Source: Lutimonas zeaxanthinifaciens (GTDB lineage: Bacteria > Bacteroidota > Bacteroidia > Flavobacteriales > Flavobacteriaceae). Taken from it: DNA of 64,000 bases. Positions 1-8,662 of the stretch are shown here, in pieces; position 1 is the first letter of the stretch, and every line of letters begins with the position of its first letter. A program made the translations under genes and the position numbers. A model generated the notes under the pieces. The model did not search any database. It worked only from the letters and a program-made list of their open reading frames with translations, and was not told where the DNA came from. The DNA lies in NCBI RefSeq assembly GCF_030503675.1, contig NZ_CP129964.1:3100001-3164000 (forward strand), given 5' to 3'.

Positions 1-1
1 A

Positions 2-334
2 ATTACTCTAAGTAACAGTACGAGAATACTGAGATTTCTTCAACAATTCAGAATGGATTTTAACGAATACAGCATCTGGAACTATTCAAGAAAAAAATTC
101 CATTTTAATGAATCGAACAGGCCTTTAATCACTGAAAGCATGGATTTTCTTCAGGAACAAGGATGTATTGAGCGGGTAAGAAGGCCCGGTTATTACAAAC
201 TTACTGAGAAAGGAAAAAACTTTATTAGCTGGGATTTAGAAAAGATTCAAGTGACCAGGCAGGAAGAAATTCCGCAACCAAAAAGCTGGAGACAATGGTT
301 TGGACTTGGCTCCGTACAAAGTAGTCGAACTTAA
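2..334 (+). CDS. Partial protein, winged-helix-like C-terminus (5' end outside window)
   Basis: The frame is open from the first bases of the window, so the gene very probably starts upstream. An internal ATG at 53 would give 93 residues, but the residues before it (ILRFLQQF) read like a continuing helix. The visible part contains a helix ending in FLQEQGCIERV followed by GYYKLTEKGKNFI, which resembles the recognition helix and beta-wing of a winged-helix DNA-binding fold. The tail carries a Trp-rich segment (SWRQWFGLG). No family can be named. The next gene converges on it from the other strand, so the two do not share an operon. Confidence 0.6.
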   Translation: MTLSNSTRILRFLQQFRMDFNEYSIWNYSRKKFHFNESNRPLITESMDFLQEQGCIERVRRPGYYKLTEKGKNFISWDLEKIQVTRQEEIPQPKSWRQWFGLGSVQSSRT

Positions 335-382
335 ATCGTAGTATTGTACTATTGATCAAAATTGATTAATACCGATCATTTA

Positions 383-1276
383 TCATAATGGATTGGCATT
401 AAAGGTGTCGCCTTGTGCCAGATCCCCGGTTTCAAACCCTTTTTTAAACCATTTCATTCTTTGGGCAGATGTACCATGAGTAAATGAATCGGGCACTACA
501 TGACCCGTTGATTGCTTCTGTAACCTGTCATCCCCAATGGCAAAAGCTGCATTCAGGGCTTCCTCCAGATCTCCCTCCTCCATCATTCGAGTCATCTGCT
601 GGGAATGATGTGCCCAGACACCGGCTAAAAAGTCTGCCTGAAGCTCCAAACGAACGGAATATTGATTGTATTCCTTCTCACTCAAACGCCCTCTTAAGGC
701 ATGAACTTTATCGGTTGTACCCATTAATTTCTGAATGTGATGCCCTACCTCGTGTGCAATCACGTAGGCCTGGGCAAAATCACCCGGTGCATTTAGCTTC
801 CGCTCCATATCGTCAAAGAAACTTAAATCGAGGTAGAGCTTCTCATCACCGGGACAATAAAATGGTCCGGTGGCACTTGATGCCATGCCACAGGCTGAGT
901 TAACGGAACCTGTAAAAAGAACCAATGTAGGTTCTCTGTAATTATTAAAAATGCCATTCCAAACGTCCTCAGTATTCGCTAATATGACGGCGGAAAACTC
1001 TGCTAATTCATTTTCTTTGGCACTTCCCTGATACGGCGCAGCTGATTGTGTCTGTTGTGGCCCTCCCGTAAAGAAATTCCCAAGTAAACTTAATGGATTG
1101 TTACCCGTAGCAAAAGACAGGATTAGGAATAATCCAACGATTACAAGTCCTGTTTTGGAAAACAGCAGCCTGATCAGCGGACCCAGCAACATGGGATTGA
1201 TCCCCCTGCCTTCTGATCCTGATTTTCCTCGCCTGTCCTCAATATTTGAGCTTCGCCTCCTGCCCTGCCATTTCAT
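383..1276 (-). CDS. ypfJ: Neutral zinc metallopeptidase, YpfJ family
   Basis: This 297-residue protein matches the Zn_peptidase (PF04228) family. It has the typical basic N-terminus (MKWQGRRRS), a glycine/arginine-rich stretch, one membrane segment at about residues 43-60 and a zinc-binding HEVGH motif at 175-179. A likely third ligand lies in ELQADFLAGVWAHHS near residue 212. Two cysteines (in SACG and FYCPGD, about 129 and 141) may form a disulfide outside the cytoplasm. Length and motif order are normal for the family. The family is thought to be an inner-membrane-anchored peptidase facing the periplasm, and its substrates are unknown. The gene is monocistronic here: the downstream gene converges on it, and the next minus-strand gene ends 117 bp upstream. 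Confidence 0.9.
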   Translation of the reverse strand: MKWQGRRRSSNIEDRRGKSGSEGRGINPMLLGPLIRLLFSKTGLVIVGLFLILSFATGNNPLSLLGNFFTGGPQQTQSAAPYQGSAKENELAEFSAVILANTEDVWNGIFNNYREPTLVLFTGSVNSACGMASSATGPFYCPGDEKLYLDLSFFDDMERKLNAPGDFAQAYVIAHEVGHHIQKLMGTTDKVHALRGRLSEKEYNQYSVRLELQADFLAGVWAHHSQQMTRMMEEGDLEEALNAAFAIGDDRLQKQSTGHVVPDSFTHGTSAQRMKWFKKGFETGDLAQGDTFNANPL

Positions 1277-1393
1277 CTAGATAAAGTTTTTGATTTAATC
1301 GAATAGCATTTCAGCTTTTCCAATATCAGTTAATAGTGATACTAATTTAAGGAATATTGAGTGAATTCAGAAAAACATACTTGACGGCCTCTA

Positions 1394-3025
1394 TTATTTC
1401 TTTTTTTGAGCTTTCTTATCTTTTTTCTCCAGGCCCAGAACTTTTTGAACCGATTTTCCCGGAACAATATGCATCATACCATCCATTACCCCCACCCACA
1501 TATAATTAAACGGGCCTCTGTATTGATTTCTTTCTGTATAGTATGAGGCCTGAAGATATTTCCCTTCATCTGGTAAATTATGATGTCGGATTGCCGAATT
1601 TGCAATTGCCGAGACCAAACCTTTATTCTTCAACTTATGTTCTTTGTCCTCCTTAAGAAGGTGCAGCTTAAGATCACGGTAATCAAAATACATTTTATTC
1701 TCTGATGCAGTGGTAGTTGCATTCATTTTATAATAGATCCTGTCAGAATTTCCTGAAACTATTTCAACACCGGCAAGCGTTCTGGTGGTTTGATTCATTT
1801 TGACCAAATCCATTTTTCCAATGTGAATCTCAGCGTTAAAAGCATCTCTGTTATAAGGCACGGTCAGCTTAAAAGTCATCGGAGCAATGCCATTGATACT
1901 TGCATCGAAATGAGCACTAAAATTCTTGTAAGACCCCTTTAATTCCTGAATTGTTGTCAGATTATGAACATATCCATTGATATTTTCGAATCTCACGGTT
2001 CCGGCTTCAGACTTATTCTTTGCCAGTTCCGAATACCAGACCTCGGCATTCTTGAGCACAATACTGTCAACTTTCAATTCAAAAGGAATCGCATCCACCA
2101 TACCCTTAAACATCGGTTTGACCTTATCAGGCGGACGCATCATGTTTTTATCGCGATAATCTTTAAAAACAAGATCCTCAAGGACTATGTTTTTTGCTAA
2201 AATATCAAGCTGACTGTAAAAACTGCTTGATGCTTCAAGTTGTTCAATAGAAAGTTCACCGAGAGAGATTTCCATTAGATCAGTCTGTTTACCAACCTTC
2301 TTGCTTACCACCTTCCAATCTTCAGTATAACCCATAGAAAGATTCTTTATGCTAAATTTCCTATCCTTCATACGGTACTCTATCTTTCCAGAACTGAGCT
2401 TTGTATATTCATTGATATCCCAAAAAAGACTATCTATTGAGGCCTGAAAACTACCCAATTCAAAAGGAATTAAATTTTTCCACTGAAGCGAATCGGTTTC
2501 TAATTCATTGGCAACAAGATTCAAATTATTCAATTCACCAACAACGCTTTTATCCTGTGGTTCCAACAAGACTATGCCTCCGTTTTTAATTTCAAATCTT
2601 CTTAACTTTCCTCTGGATAAAATATCTCCGAACAATTCCTGCAATCCCTTTCCGCTCGATTTCTTAACGGAGTCATTACTTAATTTTATATTAAAAACAG
2701 GCTTTTGAAAAATAATCTGGTTAATATTCAGCTTCCGCCCAGCAAACAGATCGATCCAGACCAACCCGTCAAGCTTGGCATAATCCACAGATCCTCTTAT
2801 AACAGTTCCACTATCTATTTTTATCGGCACAATTTTCATTTCCTCCAGAGTAACTCCCTTGAATAGAACATGCAGGTCCATGTTTTCATAATCAATATTA
2901 TAGGCACGATCGGGATTCTTGTTAATCAGAACTTCAAGTCTGTATTCGATCCACCATTCGATACCTTTATAGAGAATTATAAGGGTTAAAAAGAGTATTA
3001 AAAAAATTCGGTTAAACCTTTTCAA
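1394..3025 (-). CDS. AsmA-like membrane-anchored protein, unknown function
   Basis: The protein has 543 residues with one N-terminal membrane anchor (about residues 5-22) followed by a long beta-rich region. The order of segments (anchor, GVTLEEMKIVPI, then repeated strand-rich blocks) resembles AsmA/DUF748-type proteins, which are linked to outer-membrane biogenesis and lipid traffic in the envelope. That link is by family resemblance only. The C-terminus is very lysine-rich (KKDKKAQKKK). The start is TTG at 3025: no ATG lies nearby and the next internal Met is at residue 49, past the membrane anchor. A terminator-like hairpin sits just upstream, so transcription is probably separate from the 3098-3868 gene. 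Confidence 0.55.
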   Translation of the reverse strand: MKRFNRIFLILFLTLIILYKGIEWWIEYRLEVLINKNPDRAYNIDYENMDLHVLFKGVTLEEMKIVPIKIDSGTVIRGSVDYAKLDGLVWIDLFAGRKLNINQIIFQKPVFNIKLSNDSVKKSSGKGLQELFGDILSRGKLRRFEIKNGGIVLLEPQDKSVVGELNNLNLVANELETDSLQWKNLIPFELGSFQASIDSLFWDINEYTKLSSGKIEYRMKDRKFSIKNLSMGYTEDWKVVSKKVGKQTDLMEISLGELSIEQLEASSSFYSQLDILAKNIVLEDLVFKDYRDKNMMRPPDKVKPMFKGMVDAIPFELKVDSIVLKNAEVWYSELAKNKSEAGTVRFENINGYVHNLTTIQELKGSYKNFSAHFDASINGIAPMTFKLTVPYNRDAFNAEIHIGKMDLVKMNQTTRTLAGVEIVSGNSDRIYYKMNATTTASENKMYFDYRDLKLHLLKEDKEHKLKNKGLVSAIANSAIRHHNLPDEGKYLQASYYTERNQYRGPFNYMWVGVMDGMMHIVPGKSVQKVLGLEKKDKKAQKKK

Positions 3026-3036
3026 ATTAGATAAAT

Positions 3037-3061
3037 TAAAAACCCCAGAAACTTCCGGGGT
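3037..3061 (-). terminator. Rho-independent terminator of the 3098-3868 gene
   Basis: Read on the minus strand, ACCCC and GGGGT form a short GC-rich stem around an AT-rich interior, followed at once by TTTT. It lies 37 bp after the stop codon of the 3098-3868 gene and directly before the TTG start of the next gene. Confidence 0.7.
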
Positions 3062-3097
3062 GAGTTTATTTCAGTTAAAACTTTTATGGATTATGAA

Positions 3098-3868
3098 TTA
3101 TTTTACAGTAAGAACACGCTCATAAATTATCCTTCGCTCAAATCCATTGGGCATCAACTCATCCATTTTTGTTTTATCTATAACATCGTTCCATGCCGCT
3201 GCATTTGGAGAATTATCTGATGTTTCTGTAAATCGCAAATAATCCAGAGCATCATTAAGTTTATTAAAGCCATCAACCGTAAAAACAGAGAATCGATCAA
3301 GATTTCCAACCGGATAAATTACAGATGACATTCCCCAATAGGTCATGGCATTCATAATATTTTCAATACTCGCCTGATGCAGCGGTTTCCACAGTGACCT
3401 GTTTTCCTGAATAAATGCCGTCAGATCTGTTGGTTTTCCATAATTAACCAGGGCAAACTTATAGTTTCCATCAATATAATCTTCTCTTTGCACAAAATAA
3501 TCAAAGGTTGTGGTGGTAAATGACATGGTCTCAACATCTTCTGGCTTTACATCACCAAGTGCATCCATGTTATCAGACCAGACCTTATTCATGTCCATAT
3601 TATCAAGACTTTCAAAAGTATTTACGATAACATAATTCGGTGTGGTGTCATATGAATTCGTAACACCTACTTTTTTCCACAAAGACCAAGAGGACATCTG
3701 CCCTTTTTTAATCGCCGCTTGAGCAACCTTTGACCAATGCTTCGTTTCCCTTTCTACAAACTTGTCTTCATGATCGGCCGGTACATGACGGTATTGTAAA
3801 TAACTTATTTGAGCACTGAGAGCGGTGGCAAAACACAGGGCCATTAAAAATATGCTAAGTTTTTTCAT
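3098..3868 (-). CDS. Secreted protein, possible dimeric alpha/beta-barrel fold
   Basis: A 256-residue protein with a clear signal peptide (residues 1-19, ending TALSAQ). The mature part begins with a block (YLQYRHVPADHEDKFVERE) that looks like the first strand and helix of a dimeric alpha/beta barrel or monooxygenase-like fold, and a second similar block starts near DYFVQREDY. The protein at 5397-6101 has the same plan: signal peptide, early aromatic strand and an internal repeat near TVQRYYLIDVED. The two flank a YdjC-type deacetylase on opposite strands. No catalytic residues can be assigned, so the function is unknown. Confidence 0.6.
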   Translation of the reverse strand: MKKLSIFLMALCFATALSAQISYLQYRHVPADHEDKFVERETKHWSKVAQAAIKKGQMSSWSLWKKVGVTNSYDTTPNYVIVNTFESLDNMDMNKVWSDNMDALGDVKPEDVETMSFTTTTFDYFVQREDYIDGNYKFALVNYGKPTDLTAFIQENRSLWKPLHQASIENIMNAMTYWGMSSVIYPVGNLDRFSVFTVDGFNKLNDALDYLRFTETSDNSPNAAAWNDVIDKTKMDELMPNGFERRIIYERVLTVK

Positions 3869-3971
3869 GATTTTAGGATTGATTAGGTTAATAAATTCTC
3901 TTAAAGTTACGAAAAATTTGAATTCGGCCCTGATCTATACCTAAAAACGTGTTTTTCAGTATTTAAAGGGG

Positions 3972-4169
3972 TCAATCCATATGACTCAATAACTTATGAG
4001 CGAAACTCAACATATTCTGAACCTCGTCTTTCCTTGTTATATGAATGTATTTAAAAATCATTAGTGCCTCGCTACTACTCTCAATATGATGCACTTCATT
4101 TTCAGCTAAAAACTGAAGTAGTTCGTCCGAAAAAAAATAAATGTTTTTAGGGGTCGGTAAAATAAGCAT
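3972..4169 (-). CDS. Possible small ORF overlapping the deacetylase 3' end
   Basis: The reading frame gives about 65 residues from an ATG at 4169, overlapping the last 23 bp of the deacetylase gene. The part outside the overlap (FSDELLQFLAENEVHHIES, then ALMIFKYIHITRK) has a plausible amphipathic composition with few rare residues. No ribosome-binding signal or known family was recognised. It could be a small translationally coupled protein, the remnant of a longer gene, or chance. Confidence 0.2.
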   Translation of the reverse strand: MLILPTPKNIYFFSDELLQFLAENEVHHIESSSEALMIFKYIHITRKDEVQNMLSFAHKLLSHMD

Positions 4170-5100
4170 CTTTAAGCTGCCTCCAGGTAACAAGTTGAAT
4201 ATTTTCTTTTTCCAGGAGCATCTTACAGCTTTCACTTGTAAAAAAATCATAGTCCTTTTGTCGCCAGGCATTTCCCCAGTCAGGATGCTCAATGGTCATT
4301 CCTTTTAATTCTTCATCGTCATAAGCCGTATGGATCAGAAATGTGGACAAACCCGGTTTCAAATTCTTAATAGCCTCCGTATAATACTCAACAGTTCCTT
4401 TTTCATATTGTTCGGGCATGATGGTCAAAATATCCTCCAAAACAATCCTGACATCGTACTTTTCAAGAAGATCCGGAGGAAACATTTTACTTGCCAGGAC
4501 CGGTAGTTTATATTCCTGGCCCATTTTTAAATAAACCTCCATCAATTCCTGAGTTTGAACCAAACAACCCATATGAGTGTCTAAGTGAGTAGGAATCAAT
4601 CCCATTGCATAGGCCCTGTCGATCTGTGCACGTAATTCAGTTTCAACTTCCTCAATATTTACCTCCGATTTGCATTCGTTATGAAAATATCCGTGCTCAT
4701 CGATTAAACTAAGAACCTTGTCTTTGGAGGTCACAGGGCCCCATTTATAATTTTTCCATTCTGATGATAACACTAAGTGAAGTCCAAAATCATGCGTTTC
4801 AGAATTTTCTTTTGCATAATTGGCGGCTTCCATTACCCAGGGAGTAGGCATCATGACGCTGGCCGAATTCACTGACCCCTCCTCGATCGCTTTTATGGAT
4901 GCCCTGTTTTCCGAGTGGGCAACTCCAAGGTCATCCGCATGAATAATTAACAATCTGGTATCAGCTGAATAACCTAGTTTTGATGCTATACTTTCTTGAC
5001 TGAAAGCGGCGGTAATGACACCAAAAAAGCAAAAGAAAAACAGTGATTTCTTAAAAATTACCTTTTTGGATGCTAAAAATATTGTTTCTTTTTTTGACAT
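4147..5100 (-). CDS. YdjC/ChbG-family carbohydrate deacetylase, secreted
   Basis: This 317-residue protein has an N-terminal hydrophobic export segment (about 15-35, ending AAFSQ) and the YdjC-family metal-binding and catalytic motif HADDLG at residues 54-59. Further family blocks follow: SVNSASVMMPTPW, FGLHLVL and the second metal site PTHLDTHMG. Family members remove acetyl groups from oligosaccharides such as chitobiose. The export signal suggests action in the periplasm or at the cell surface, unlike cytoplasmic ChbG. The length is normal for the family. No sugar transporter or glycoside hydrolase lies next to it, so the substrate cannot be inferred. The neighbouring secreted proteins at 3098-3868 and 5397-6101 may be functional partners. 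Confidence 0.85.
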   Translation of the reverse strand: MSKKETIFLASKKVIFKKSLFFFCFFGVITAAFSQESIASKLGYSADTRLLIIHADDLGVAHSENRASIKAIEEGSVNSASVMMPTPWVMEAANYAKENSETHDFGLHLVLSSEWKNYKWGPVTSKDKVLSLIDEHGYFHNECKSEVNIEEVETELRAQIDRAYAMGLIPTHLDTHMGCLVQTQELMEVYLKMGQEYKLPVLASKMFPPDLLEKYDVRIVLEDILTIMPEQYEKGTVEYYTEAIKNLKPGLSTFLIHTAYDDEELKGMTIEHPDWGNAWRQKDYDFFTSESCKMLLEKENIQLVTWRQLKDAYFTDP

Positions 5101-5396
5101 GGTTTGGTTTTTTGGTCTGATATAAGTTCATCTTCGAAAAAATAAAACGCTCCTATCATCAGTAGCTAAATATACAGTAAAATACAGAAATCCTGAACTT
5201 AAGCCTAACTAAAGAGGGTGGAAAATTGGGTTTCGAAAAATAATTCATAGGCCTCGGACAGTTTTAAGCTCCATTCGTCAAAGGTGAGTACCGGATCTCA
5301 AAGGGTTAATTTACATTTGATTAGAATCGGGAATGAACGGCGTTATTTCGATTCAGATTAATTCATTTTTTTAACATTAACTAAAACCAAACGACA
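5101..5396. other. Divergent intergenic region
   Basis: This 296-bp gap separates the divergent deacetylase (minus) and the secreted protein at 5397 (plus). A match to the Bacteroidetes -7 element (TACATTTG) lies at 5312-5319, 78 bp before the plus-strand start, but no good -33 partner was seen. Nothing else stands out. Confidence 0.4.
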
Positions 5397-6101
5397 ATGA
5401 AAAAATTAGTAACACTCTTATTGCTCTTTGCAGCTCTTGTAATCAATGCACAACAATCTTATTGGACCAGCTACAGTTTTATTGTAGAACCAGAGAACGA
5501 GGCAACCGTTTTTAAACTGATCGATGATTATTTCAAAGAACATAAAACGGAAGGTGTAACCGTTTCCTTATATGCAAACCATTTCCATGACTCTGAAAAT
5601 AATGCAACTCATATGATCGTTTTTCACGGTTCATTGGATGCCCTTGGCGGGATGTACGCCACTGACGGAGGTGATGCCTGGGATTTACTCGGTGCCCGGC
5701 TTGATCATCATATTGAGGATGGCGCAGGAGCCAGAATGGGGACCGTAAAAACTGCCTATGGAGATACTGAAGGAGATTATACAGTTCAAAGGTATTATTT
5801 AATCGATGTGGAAGATAGTCAGGCCTTTGAAACAGCCCTGAATAAATTTCATGATGACCATAAAGCGACAGGAAGAGTCATTATGATGGGTGGATTTGCC
5901 TCCGGTGTTTCTCCACACGGCGAAAATCACTGGGCCGTTGTGGGTTATAAAGACTTTAAGAGTGCCATGGCGGGTGCCAATGCAGGTTTAACTGATGACC
6001 AAAAGGCTGCACGCCAGGCCGGATGGAAAACATTTCAGGAGACTAACGGTGGTTCCAGTTTAGTCCGCTCAGGCCTTCGGGTTCGAATAGGACAGTGGTA
6101 A
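5397..6101 (+). CDS. Secreted protein, possible two-repeat alpha/beta-barrel fold
   Basis: A 234-residue protein with a signal peptide (1-18, ending VINAQ). The mature protein seems to contain two copies of a strand-helix unit, beginning YWTSYSFIVEPENEA and YTVQRYYLIDVEDSQ. Each is followed by a helix with a DDYFKEHK or NKFHDDHK type sequence, then a G/N/H-containing strand. This suits two ferredoxin-like half-barrels in one chain. The plan is shared with the 3098-3868 protein. No enzyme signature was seen, so the function is unknown. A terminator follows. Confidence 0.6.
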   Translation: MKKLVTLLLLFAALVINAQQSYWTSYSFIVEPENEATVFKLIDDYFKEHKTEGVTVSLYANHFHDSENNATHMIVFHGSLDALGGMYATDGGDAWDLLGARLDHHIEDGAGARMGTVKTAYGDTEGDYTVQRYYLIDVEDSQAFETALNKFHDDHKATGRVIMMGGFASGVSPHGENHWAVVGYKDFKSAMAGANAGLTDDQKAARQAGWKTFQETNGGSSLVRSGLRVRIGQW

Positions 6102-6126
6102 TTCCCGTTAACTATTAGAGATAGAT

Positions 6127-6155
6127 AAAAAGCCTTTCAAATTGGAAGGCTTTTT
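6127..6155 (+). terminator. Rho-independent terminator after the 5397-6101 gene
   Basis: AAAAAGCCTT and AAGGCTTTTT form a perfect 10-bp stem around a nine-base loop, ending in a T tract, 25 bp after the stop codon. Confidence 0.85.
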
Positions 6156-6213
6156 ATTTGGTAAATCAATCAACAGGTTCGGACATAATTTAAGTAGCTT
6201 CGTCCTAAGCCTG

Positions 6214-6244
6214 TTTGTTCTAATTCCAAACGAAATTATCTTTG
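6214..6244 (+). promoter_or_regulatory. Bacteroidetes-type promoter of the SDR gene
   Basis: TTTG at 6214-6217, a 19-bp spacer, then TATCTTTG at 6237-6244. This fits the published Bacteroidetes consensus (TTTG, about 19 bp, TAnnTTTG). The expected transcription start would leave a leader of about 35 nt before the ATG at 6285. Confidence 0.75.
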
Positions 6245-6284
6245 ATAAAATTTAATTTGATTCATTCTAATAAAAAATACTACC

Positions 6285-7163
6285 ATGAAAAATATTTTGA
6301 TAACAGGTTGCAGTACAGGATTTGGATTTTTGGCGGCTCAACATTTCGCAGATAAAGGATTTAATGTTTATGCCAGCATGAGAAATGTCAACGGAAAAAA
6401 TGCTGAAGCAGCAGCGAAATTAAGAAATTACCAATCCTCTCAAAACAACCCTATCCATGTCATTGATCTGGATGTTTCTTCTGATGAAAGTGTGAGATCA
6501 GCCACTTCTGACCTTCCTGTTATTGACGTTCTTATCAATAATGCAGGCCTTGGATACGGTGGACCTCTTGAAGCTTTCACTTCAAAGCAATGCCTCGACC
6601 AGTTGGATGTCAATATCGTAGGAACCCTAAGAGTGGCACAGGCGGTACTCCCCGGAATGCGTAGTCAGAATTCGGGCCTGATCATTCAGGTAAGTTCAAT
6701 CGCCGGAAGAGGTGCCTTCCCCGGATTCGGCGTCTATCACGCGAGCAAATGGGGATTAGAAGGCCTAAGTGAATCCATGCGCTATGAACTGTCACCATTG
6801 GGCATTGATGTGGTACTTGTAGAACCGGGTCCATTTGCGACTAACTTTTTCGGAAACGTGATACCTCCATCCAATGAAGAGATCGCATCCTCTTATCAGC
6901 ACGTAAACGATTTTCTTGAAGGATTTGGACAGCAGGTTGAAGCAGCTGTTGAAAATCCTGAGGCCCCAACTGATCCAATGATCGTTGTAGATATCTTTGA
7001 TAAACTGATCGAGACCCCGGCAGGTCAAAGGCCATTAAGAACCATTGCAGGCCTTGACTTTGGTTTCCAAACGTTTAATGATACCGTTGAACCTCTCAGA
7101 AAGGCCTCACTGGAATCCATGGGGCTGGCGGAAACGGACGGGCCCATGTTATCAACATCATAG
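6285..7163 (+). CDS. Short-chain dehydrogenase/reductase (SDR)
   Basis: This 292-residue protein is a classical SDR. It has the cofactor motif TGCSTGFG at residues 7-14, the structural NNAG motif (LINNAGLGYGG), catalytic Ser at about 138 (QVSSIAGR), and Tyr151 and Lys155 in YHASK. After the catalytic block comes VEPGPFATNFFG, typical of retinol-dehydrogenase-like SDRs. It should be an NAD(P)-dependent cytoplasmic oxidoreductase acting on an alcohol or ketone. It is about 40 residues longer than the shortest classical SDRs because of a C-terminal extension. It has its own promoter and converges on the PD40-SPOR gene. Confidence 0.9.
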   Translation: MKNILITGCSTGFGFLAAQHFADKGFNVYASMRNVNGKNAEAAAKLRNYQSSQNNPIHVIDLDVSSDESVRSATSDLPVIDVLINNAGLGYGGPLEAFTSKQCLDQLDVNIVGTLRVAQAVLPGMRSQNSGLIIQVSSIAGRGAFPGFGVYHASKWGLEGLSESMRYELSPLGIDVVLVEPGPFATNFFGNVIPPSNEEIASSYQHVNDFLEGFGQQVEAAVENPEAPTDPMIVVDIFDKLIETPAGQRPLRTIAGLDFGFQTFNDTVEPLRKASLESMGLAETDGPMLSTS

Positions 7164-7256
7164 TCCTGAAAATGTATTGAAAGAACATTTAAATCCACAA
7201 GAGTAAATTGAAATTCAGTCATTGAAAAATGTAGGGATTTTTCTGTATATCTTTAT

Positions 7257-8441
7257 TCAGAATCTTTCCTCACCTTTTAATCTGACAATGTAGGCGTCCT
7301 CATAACCTTCATTTATTAAGGACTTTAAATGCTCAAGCGCCTCCTCATGCGAATTAAAAATACCCGAATAATAACGATGATATCCATCTGGATAAATATG
7401 ATCAAATAAATTATCAACCTGATCAAGCTTTTCTTTCTTGGCTTTTCCCTGAAAGGCTCCGATCTGAATGGTAAAAATTTTCCTGTTACCATCAAAATCG
7501 TAGGATACAATTTCTTTATTGTCGGTAACAGCCTCTGATTCATATTTAGTTTTTCCTGTAGTTTTATCTTGAGATAGGGTCGTTTGATTCTGAGGTACAG
7601 GGTTTATACCCATGTTCATAACATGTTCAATCTGATCTGCCTCCTCGGGAGTAATGGCCATATATGCACTGGAATAAGCATCAACTCCAGCGTCTTTTGC
7701 CACATCCAATCGTACCGGTTTAGACATCTTGTTTTCTAAAATCTTACTTGCGTAAACATTCAGTTCTCCATTTTCAGAATCAATATCCGAAGAAAAATAA
7801 AGTACATTTTGAGAATCTATTTCTGGAAAAATTTCACGTTCAGCACTGTTGATAGACGGACCCAAATTTACTGGCTGCCCATAAGTTCCATCATTGTTAA
7901 GATCAACTCTAAAAATATCGGTCCTTCCCAAAGACTCAGGTCTGTCAGACACAAAGTACAAAACGGTGTCATCATTATTCAAGGCAGGCTGTCCGGTTGA
8001 AAATCTATTCCCGTTAATAGGTAGCATTTCAAGATTTTGCCACGTACCATCCTCATTGACACGAGCTTTAAATAACTGAAGATGAACGGATTTCTTTGTT
8101 TTTACACCCTGATCATTTTCACTCTTTACTTTCTTGATTTTACGATTTACACTAAAGAATACGGTTTTTCTGTCCCTGGTAAAGGTTACCATTCCTTCAT
8201 TTAAATCAAATTCATTATCATCGAACAGTTTTGCATTTGCCAACCTCCAGTTGATAATTCCCTTCTTCTCCTTTTTTTTATGAAATACGCTTTCGGACTT
8301 GCTTTCTCTGGCAAAGAAATCACTGTCATCCGCAAAGGCATAGTTTACAATATCATTTTCCGGGTTGTTTAAGACCTGAATTTCCTGAGCATACATTCCA
8401 AACGGCATGCATAGCATTAAAATCATTAGTGCATTTTTCAT
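7257..8441 (-). CDS. Secreted PD40 beta-propeller protein with C-terminal SPOR domain
   Basis: This 394-residue protein has a signal peptide (1-18, ending MYAQ). The middle region contains PD40-like propeller repeats (LNNDDTVLYFVSDRPES, GRTDIFRVDLNNDGTYG, VLYFSSDIDS). It ends in a SPOR-type domain (about 320-394: FTIQIGAF, then YYSGIFNSHEEALEHLK). SPOR domains bind denuded peptidoglycan glycan strands, and PD40 repeats occur in Bacteroidetes envelope proteins that also carry OmpA-like domains. Here SPOR takes the place expected for an OmpA domain. A full-length paralogue lies at 22148-23329. It is probably a periplasmic cell-wall-associated protein; the exact role is unknown. Confidence 0.75.
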   Translation of the reverse strand: MKNALMILMLCMPFGMYAQEIQVLNNPENDIVNYAFADDSDFFARESKSESVFHKKKEKKGIINWRLANAKLFDDNEFDLNEGMVTFTRDRKTVFFSVNRKIKKVKSENDQGVKTKKSVHLQLFKARVNEDGTWQNLEMLPINGNRFSTGQPALNNDDTVLYFVSDRPESLGRTDIFRVDLNNDGTYGQPVNLGPSINSAEREIFPEIDSQNVLYFSSDIDSENGELNVYASKILENKMSKPVRLDVAKDAGVDAYSSAYMAITPEEADQIEHVMNMGINPVPQNQTTLSQDKTTGKTKYESEAVTDNKEIVSYDFDGNRKIFTIQIGAFQGKAKKEKLDQVDNLFDHIYPDGYHRYYSGIFNSHEEALEHLKSLINEGYEDAYIVRLKGEERF

Positions 8442-8493
8442 TGATCCTTTTGTTAGTGTTAAAATCCCCCTGTAAAAGGGAGAAAAGTGGCAT

Positions 8494-8525
8494 CGAAAAT
8501 ACGAATTTGATTTTTCTCATCCAAA
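8494..8525 (-). promoter_or_regulatory. Candidate promoter of the PD40-SPOR gene
   Basis: On the minus strand TTTG (8525-8522) is followed after 20 bp by TATTTTCG (8501-8494), one base away from TAnnTTTG. It lies 53 bp before the ATG at 8441. Confidence 0.45.
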
Positions 8526-8662
8526 ATGTAATTCATTAGTTGTCAATATTTTTATTAACTGATCATATTTATTTGGACACCTTTCATCGAATACCAAATC
8601 AAGTCTATGTAGATTATAGAGAATTATGTCTCCAGATTAAGGATCAATAACCGTCCCGCCTA

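Noticed and set aside
484-903. 139-residue plus-strand ORF
   Set aside because: It lies antisense inside the zinc peptidase gene, with no motif and a composition typical of a shadow frame.
4170-4292. N-terminal part of a 106-residue frame (3972-4292)
   Set aside because: It overlaps the conserved deacetylase frame; only the part from 4169 was kept, as a low-confidence small ORF.
7224-7243. GAAAAAT / ATTTTTC stem between the convergent SDR and PD40-SPOR genes
   Set aside because: It has only AT pairs and is likely too weak for a terminator call.
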